Of a stretch of DNA of 64,000 nt, positions 57,601 through 64,000 are shown one piece after another. The translations under genes and the position numbers were made by a program. This DNA is from Icerya purchasi (taxonomy: Eukaryota > Arthropoda > Insecta > Hemiptera > Monophlebidae). The notes beneath the pieces are model-generated. The model saw only the letters and a program-made list of their open reading frames with translations. It had not been told where the DNA came from and did not search any database. Position 1 is the first letter of the stretch; each line of letters begins with the position of its first letter. The stretch is taken from contig CM077115.1 in the NCBI GenBank assembly GCA_039619475.1, positions 420,864,557-420,928,556 of the forward strand. Direction: 5' to 3'.

Positions 57601-57960
57601 ATGCTGAGTTAAGCCGCTTATTTTAGTGAAGACAATAAGCTTGGTGACGGAAATTACCTCATTTGAGAGGATTTGCTCCATGTTTCTGAGTAGGCCAAGT
57701 TGCCTACGCAACACAGTAAACTTTTGGAAGGTAAACAGTATGTGAGAAAATGTCGGTACGATTGTTTGGCTGCAGAAGCGTAGCCAGAGGCGGCGTTTTA
57801 TCGATTATGTGTTTGTGCGAAATAGCGATGTGGTCAATTCGCAGCCGGCTGAGGATCTTAAAATCGTATCGGGATGTTCCTTCTGGTGGCCAGATATTGT
57901 TTCCTTGCAGGGCGATGGAGTTCATCAGCTACGTCACGTTGTAATGATTTTGACGTAGAT
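57600..57960 (-). pseudogene. Non-LTR ORF2 C-terminal region, decayed
   Basis: Minus frame 57925-57704: GNNIWPPEGTSRYDFKILSR, RLRIDHIAISHKHIIDKTPP. This matches the RLRIGHTxLTHxYLL segment after RNase H in many non-LTR proteins, whose Cys residues are here replaced. No RT or endonuclease nearby. It could be a fragment of the same lineage as 51291. Confidence 0.4.
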
Positions 57961-58001
57961 GTTTGCTTTGCAAACATCTTCTCTAATATTAGTACTAATA
58001 A

Positions 58002-58200
58002 TCAATAACGTAACTGATTGTATCCTTCTTCAGCTAACTTTTCCTCAGTTGACTGAATCTCGTTATCCACACTAGTATTTCCACTTTGTTTAGATGCGTG
58101 TAATAATTGCAAACATCCAACCAATTCATCTGGATCATTCCAATACTCAAATCGAGGTCTTTTAAGACTTATTCCAGCAACGCGAGAAATTTTCGGTTAG
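58002..58200 (-). pseudogene. Unidentified conserved-looking C-terminal ORF (no Met)
   Basis: From about 58195 to the TGA at 58002-58004 the minus strand reads ISLKRPRFEYWNDPDELVGC, then LHASKQSGNTSVDNEIQSTE and EEGYNQLRY. The pattern (YWDDPNELVDRL.., then a Gly-rich turn and an NEI..IIEEL..A tail) is one I associate with short frames in insect genomes next to mobile elements; I do not know the family and claim none. A perfect 9-bp-arm palindrome (57958-57978, GATGTTTGC/GCAAACATC) is just downstream. Confidence 0.35.
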
Positions 58201-58277
58201 TGATAAAATGTTTGTAATAACCTTGCCACTGTGCTCGTTAGCACGAGACAACGTACGAATTATATTCTTAATGTATT

Positions 58278-59618
58278 AGGTTTATCCGTAGAAACTCAAA
58301 AAACTATCTTATAAAGCTTCTCAGAAAAAAATCGTACAGCCCGTTCTATAGTAGCTAGGGAGTTTTTTTTTTTTTTTTTCAATTGGACGTATTTTCTTCG
58401 TGAGATTATAAGTAAATTATAACACCTTCAAAATTTTAAAACTAAATGGTCAAAATTTAAATAAAATATAAAAATCGAATTTAAAAAAAAAATGTTTAAA
58501 AAATTCCACAGCCAGTTATTATGGTATTGATTTATTTTTTAACCGGAGCACTAAGGCCTCTAAAAGACGGGGAAAATGTAAAATTCGAAAAATTTTGATA
58601 TTTTGGGACCGAATTTGAAAAAATATACTCTTAAAGCGGGAAGACTGGAAACTAAAAAATAGTTCACAGTTCTTTCCATGGAGGCGGGAGGGTCATTCTG
58701 TTTTTTAATTGGTGTATTTCAATCGCTAGAATATAGGGAAAATACGGGGCCTTCAAAATTTTAAATTAAAGGGCCCAAATTTTGAAAAATAATTTAAGCG
58801 TACATATTCTGAAATGTTTAAAGTGATGGTCAACAATGACTTAATATATATCATTGCTTAGATTCTGATAAAACAAAAAAAAAAAAAAATTTCATCGTTG
58901 CATTTAAAAAAATAAATAATGCTAATATCTTTTTAAAAATAATTCAATTTAACATATTCCTGTCACATATATTACCCTGCTAGCGGTTTAAGGATTATAG
59001 ATATTTTAATCTGAATTTAAATTTTTTGATTGATGTATTTGTGTACTCCTTTTTTTTTTTCGTTCAAATAAATATATGCGAACGCTGTAGTCGTTATGAA
59101 AATTTACTAAGTGAAATAATTTAAAGTGCAAAGGAACGGGCTGCGAAACACAAGTGGGAATAAAGGAAAACTAAACAATTTCACTTAGGATAGAATGAAA
59201 GTAGATTTTGTAACGAAATAATACAAGATTTCATTTGTAAAAACAATTTAAAAGAAAATAAAAAATAAATAAATAAAAAGTTTATATATAAAAAGGTAAA
59301 GAATCGAAAAAATGGACTGCTGCCCCGGTCCAAATTTTCCACCTACCACTTCTGTTACTATCATCTATCTGTTATTATATCGTACTCATTCGCATTCCAG
59401 CTGTGTAGGCTTTCATTTCACGATTTCATTAAATTTATGGAAAAAATTTTAAGTTTCATGAGAATTGAACGGCGCAAGATAACGAAAAATTGCACTTGTT
59501 TTTCGGATTTTTCTTTGGGAAACGGTAGAAAATTAGAATATTGAAAAAACGTTTCCTCAATTTGCTAATAGTATTGAAGCCAACGTTCAGGCAGGACAAT
59601 GTCTGCCGTGTCCCCTAG
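58278..59618 (+). mobile_element. Helitron-like element, copy B
   Basis: The first 550 bp match 54426-54980 with only scattered differences. The 3' end, CTGCCGTGTCCCCTAG (hairpin GGCAG..CTGCC, 59590-59607), also matches copy A. CTAG is at 59615-59618, followed by T. The interior differs in length and content. Non-autonomous. Confidence 0.65.
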
Positions 59619-60198
59619 TTGAAAATAAAAACGTTAAACTTTTAGTATAATTCACATCCTGCAATGGCACATAATAATTTTTAACAATAATTCTCCGAAC
59701 TTTTTTTAAAAAATTCAAATTTAAAATTAAAATCTTTAGTAAAATTCACATCTTTCAATAGCACATACTTATTTTAACAATAATCCTACGATCTTTTTAA
59801 ACTGAAAATCCATTACACTTTGCATTTTTTGAATATCCGCCTGAATGCGAAGATTGCTCCGAGTAATTAAATTGTAGCATGCAATAAATGTGACAGTTTC
59901 GGATTATTTTATTGCTATGGCAAAATTTCTTTCAAAAAATATATAGCAGTATTAAGCACTATTTTTTCATTTTAATTCAAAGTAAAAATAACAATTTCAA
60001 AGTTTGATTTATTTTTTGTTTTATCTGGGCATCTTGCTTCGGTTTTTGCGGTTTTTTCCCGGAAAGAAAAAACTTGTTATCAGTAATTTGAACACTTTGA
60101 AACTTTCATACTCGTACTTAACCGCTCTGGTCCTCTACATAAGCGGCATAGCATTAATCCGAATCGTTTTGAAATTTATTTATTACATTTGAAAAAGG
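59619..60198. other. Spacer, nothing recognised
   Basis: AT-rich, no family features. Ends at the T run that marks the next element's A-tail. Confidence 0.4.
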
Positions 60199-61700
60199 TT
60201 TTTTTTTTTTTTTTAGACCTGTCATCAACCGGGGACCTTTACCCAGAAACAATTAGAACAGGAAGGAATCAATTATATCTTGATACGGTCAGATATTGTT
60301 AGGAGAAAGGAACAAATAATAGGAACAATCTGTGGAAAGGGAAAAGATAGGACATAGGAGGCACAATACGGAGCAGGAATACCATTCGCAGCAAATTGTA
60401 ATAGAAAGCAGAACGCTCGATTGAAAGAGATGAACATTTAATAAATACACAATCAGCATCGCACACATGCTCTTCGTTTGAGTGGAAAGGACAATATGGA
60501 GAGGCAACCAACGAAAAAAGAAAACGGGAGAAAGATAATAAAGTATGGCTTAAGAGCGCAGACGCAAAGGACGCTGAATGCGCAATATACAAAGGGGTGA
60601 AACCTTTGGCTACCCTCTCCGCGTCAACACCTATCTCACCTGCACGTGGTGACCCTTGCACGCTTTGACTAATATGAACGTATGGGTACCCAATCCAATA
60701 GTAGTAATATTAGAAATTGCGACTAACGAGGAAGGGTTGTGTGGCTTTATAGTTACTCCAGATAATGTTGATTTTAAGGAAAACTGTATATCGGGTATAT
60801 TTAATTAAAATTGTCTAAAATCTGTATCATTTAACCATGATCGGCGGCGGTGGTTTATTGTTTGCTCTGCTTTCATCATTGGATGAAGCCGGTTTAATTT
60901 CGTTTTTACTGTTAATCATATCGAAATTTAAATATTAGCCTCTTCTAGTGGGACATTATTAGTTTGCATTTCATCATTATTATTATTTCCATCATCTTCA
61001 TTGATTAAGAATTCGAAAATATTGCGTTTAGGTGGAACATAGTCAGATCGACTGTTATCAGACGTAGTGGCTACCATTTTTTTGTTTATCTTAGACACGT
61101 GTTTTGGTATTCGCTAACCATCATCGCTGTCACTGGTACTTCTGTTAGAATGTTGTCGTTTTATTGCAACACCTTGTACGGATTTTGTTATTCTTATAGG
61201 ACTGACTCTCGGAGAAGATGTTGGCGCTATGGCACTGGTATTGCCATCAGCTGCAACTGATGACGACGATGATCGTTCTAGTCGGTGTTGATTGAGTTTA
61301 GATTCGTTGGGTTGTTTCTGTGATTCAGAGCGAAGCATATCGAAATTGTATACGCAACCCTGCTAGCAAGCCCCTAAACTACGCACTACTACTATAATTG
61401 TTACATACAATGCTGGGTCTTATTGGAAATCAACAACGAATTAGACGAGTGAAATAATTTCATGTGCCCCAAGTGGCTGCACTGCGTAAATTCTCGCGAG
61501 CAATTGCCCACTATATTCGTTCGTAGTATCTGCGACAGGGAGAAAATAACTATGCACGATAAAGGTTGACGTAAACAACCTTACCGGCTCTAAAAGGAAT
61601 CGTTGCTGAGATTGTAATGTAAACAAACGATCGACGAATAATCGTTGCTTAGATTTTTAAGTAAACACAAGATCGAACGGGCGAGTGAGCGAAGAACGCG
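60199..61700 (-). mobile_element. Internally deleted Jockey-type element (ORF1 start + 3' UTR)
   Basis: Minus strand. The 5' UTR (61340-61700) is followed by an ORF1 beginning MLRSESQKQPNESKLN. A decayed middle matches the gag-like domain of the 7.5-kb ORF1. The coding part ends near 60690 and passes into a non-coding 3' UTR and an A-tail (T run 60199-60214). ORF2 is entirely missing. The ORF1 N-terminus shares MLRS with the 7.5-kb copy but is otherwise a different family member. Confidence 0.6.
60690..61338 (-). pseudogene. Jockey-type ORF1, N-terminal part
   Basis: 61338-61114 is open: a Ser-rich N-terminus, SSSSSVAADGNTSAI and TSDSDDG. A stop is followed in frame by RIPKHVSKINKKMVATTSDN and RNIFEFLINEDDGNNNN, which parallel PWHIVKNKRKRKKQ and the ANRFALL segment of the 7.5-kb ORF1. 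Farther down NKPPPPIMV and IQFSLKSTLSGVTIKPHNP parallel PPTITVYGV and TCKSLADNRVQIKTNN. Frames change more than once. No zinc knuckles remain. Confidence 0.55.
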
Positions 61701-62935
61701 CAATTCGATACTCATGGACTAAGAAACGTAAATTTTCAAGGAATTTACTTCCTTTCGACGAAAAATAATTTTATATTGTAGGTGTATATTTAGTACTAAT
61801 TTACTTGGGTAAAACTATTTGCAAACAAAGCAGACTTCTACAATAATAAATAATCTTTTCTTTAACTTCAGTTTTTTCAAGTACTGTTTAACAACTTTTT
61901 TAAATTATCTGCGCGTAATTCAAGATATTGACGTTGATCATTTAACCGCGCAGGTCGAAAAGACCATTGCTATAGAAGCTGTCTGGGCGTGTATTTGGTC
62001 TGGTTCGAATGTTTCTTCGAAGTGATTCGTTATACATTCGTTAGTACCTTATTTATCCTTTAATATTTCGTCGTCTTCCTGAATAGCTTCTGTAATGTCT
62101 TCTTTATCAGTCGTGTTTCGTTGTATCTGTGTATGTTTTTTCGTAGTTCATGTTATGAGGGAACACAAATTCCGTACATTTTGACGATAGACAGAACAAG
62201 TAGACCTCCTGGACCGTATTCATTATTATAAGATAGACGGTTCTGTTTTCCGAAAAATGGGTATTAATAAAGAGTACATCATTTGAACTCGACACCGCAC
62301 GTGCGACCTTCTTTTCTATAGCAGGTGCAATCTGCTTATTTGCTGCAAGCGACTTGACAAAGACGAACGATGAATGCAACAACGATCAATTCACAGACCG
62401 AAAACCGGTTATACCGATAGAGTTTTTCAAACGCCCTAGTGAATTATTGATCCTGGCAGATAGTTTCAAAATTATAAAACTTGCAACCCGCACGATATGA
62501 AATGGAATTACGCTGTTTAAAAACATTTCCGAAAAATTAATGTATCGAGACAAAAAAAAAGAAAAAAAAAAAGAATTTTATTCTTGTATTATCAACGTGT
62601 GGAAAGTCGGGTGTAATGGTACGCAATCATGGATTTTTGTTTTAAATCTTTCTTAATATGCTATATTGATAATGCAAATAATGTTTTTGGAGGTTTTTTT
62701 TTTTTTTTTTTCGTTCCGAACAATGAACCAATTTTTAGCCATTAACAAACAGACGATACACCTGCAAAGAGCTGTATACTAAAACCTTATTTTTTACAAT
62801 AAATTTAAACAGTATAATAAAACGGTATCTCCGCAATCTAGACGATACAGGATGCATGGCGTAAGGATGTTATTGGCAATACATTTTTCAAAAAACCAAG
62901 TCCAACGATTATCAAACATGTCAGAGCGGAATAAC
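61701..62935. other. Region without a recognised gene
   Basis: Some frames of 60-90 codons on both strands but no family features. A short T run lies at 62695-62711. Confidence 0.4.
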
Positions 62936-62939
62936 GTAG

Positions 62940-63020
62940 TTTTTTTTTTTTTTTTTTGGCCCGGACCAAATCACAGCGTCCTTCTGGCCAATAATTCCCC
63001 ACAATATCAACAACATCCAA
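62940..63020 (-). mobile_element. Possible non-LTR 3' end with A-tail
   Basis: Read on minus, ATTATTGGCCAGAAGGACGC then TGATTTGGTCCGGGCC is followed by a long A run (T run 62940-62957). It resembles the end of a retrotransposed 3' UTR, but no coding part was found upstream. Confidence 0.3.
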
Positions 63021-64000
63021 ACAACATAAAATGGAAACCTAAAAAATTTATAATAACCAGTAAATGGATAAAAAATAGAATAAAATAAAACTAGTTCCCT
63101 ACATAAACAAAATAAACTCTAATGAATAAGGGAAAGAAGAAAAAAAAAAAAAAATCAAATAGCACTTAAGTTAAAATTACGTAATAAAATTTCCTAAAAT
63201 ATATAAAATTTTATATCCCATTTGGTGGTTGCTAATTATTACGTTACCAGTCACATAAATGACTAGTTACGTTATAAATTATATTCTTTAAAATCTACAA
63301 ATCTCTATTTAAAACTCAAAGATACACTCTAAGGAAAATTCTCAGAATAATCACAATTTCGTATTTACCTTTCAAATTATTATTATTATTTATATAATTC
63401 TACAAGATTTGAAAATATTTTGGCAGCTGTTCGAGAAAAACGAATTCTACAATTTATATACAAATTACAATTAAAATTTCAATTTATCGAACACATATAC
63501 ACCCATACATAAAAAATAATTATAATATTTTTATTCCCTAGCCTGTTCTATCTGACTATCCAAATTCTGCATTCCTCGCCGATTATTCCTGGTTATATTA
63601 ACTGATATTATTCGATCTCTCCTGAAATCTTGTACAGCTGATATCTTCGTTGACACTATATCGTTAATTTCCGGAGTAGTTGTCTGAATTTACGTAATCT
63701 ATATTATTTACCATCGACACGAAGCATTGATGAAAGTAAGCAATATAATTTTCTTGCTTTTGTTTTAACATAAATACTTTTAATATAACTAATTCATGTA
63801 AAAATACTACCGAAACGGATTCGGTGAAAAAATAAAATTTGACTGGGTTAAGTATAAATGAAAATTAGAATGTATATATTGAAAAAAATGAATAGAATGA
63901 ATGCTTTTGGAAAAAAACTTATTCTACGTGATAGTACGGACCAGCTAGAAATTGTGTAAAATTATTGGCCAGAAAAATATTAAAATTATTTGTATATTTC
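63021..64000. other. Terminal 1 kb, nothing recognised
   Basis: AT-rich, with A-runs at 63137-63152. No reading frame with family features. Confidence 0.4.

Noticed and set aside
57773..57800. CAGAAGCGTAGCCAGAGG as a hAT MITE terminus
   Set aside because: The same bases encode a plausible part of the non-LTR C-terminal peptide on the other strand and no second end or 8-bp TSD is visible.
60299..60661. 120-codon minus-strand ORF as a gene
   Set aside because: It lies in the 3' UTR of the deleted Jockey copy, directly before the A-tail, and has no domain features; probably chance.
1..64000. CRISPR arrays, prokaryotic operons, rRNA genes
   Set aside because: The sequence is eukaryotic repeat DNA; no spaced short direct repeats, no ribosomal RNA wording and no operon structure were found.

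Overview
The window is AT-rich eukaryotic DNA, almost certainly from an insect. The order is not determinable from the sequence; a hemipteran is only a guess. It reads as a transposon graveyard. I found no convincing intact host gene, no rRNA, no canonical tRNA gene and no CRISPR array. Nearly every recognisable reading frame belongs to a mobile element: Jockey, R1, RTE and CR1-like non-LTR elements, one gypsy-type LTR element, piggyBac, hAT, PIF/Harbinger, Helitrons and MITEs. Nearly all are broken.

Layout. 0.4-6.2 kb: a palindromic MITE, a Helitron 3' end, a broken RTE-like element (-), an internally deleted Jockey copy (-), and a 5'-truncated non-LTR copy (+). 7.36-11.84 kb: a nearly intact Jockey-type element with a 13-bp target-site duplication (TSD). 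12.1-12.9 kb: a dispersed repeat with an inverted relative at 51.8-52.5 kb. 14.56-18.02 kb: a hAT element carrying a non-LTR insertion. 18.4-20.3 kb: a long-TIR element carrying a hAT MITE. 20.7-29.3 kb: a nest of up to five elements (piggyBac, hAT, TIR element, piggyBac, hAT MITE). 31.0-34.9 kb: an R1-clade copy followed by an internally deleted twin of the 7.4-kb Jockey. 35.6-37.2 kb: a piggyBac with both ends and TTAA sites. 40.2-44.6 kb: an LTR element with 199-bp LTRs, ACACC TSDs and no integrase core. 44.8-48.3 kb: another internally deleted Jockey, a fold-back MITE, a 288-bp tandem repeat and a Harbinger transposase divergent from a MADF/BESS accessory gene. 50.3-51.7 kb: two more hAT MITEs. 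53-59.6 kb: direct repeats and two related Helitron-like copies. 57.6-58.2 kb: non-LTR and unknown coding remnants. 60.2-61.7 kb: a fourth internally deleted Jockey-type copy. 61.7-64 kb: nothing recognisable except a poly-T tract.

The insertion order can be read directly because several insertions keep 8-bp (hAT), TTAA (piggyBac), 5-bp (LTR) or 13-bp (Jockey) duplications. The strongest signals are the nested stack at 20.7-29.3 kb, the four-copy hAT MITE family, and the repeated occurrence of Jockey-type copies that keep their ends but have lost the middle.
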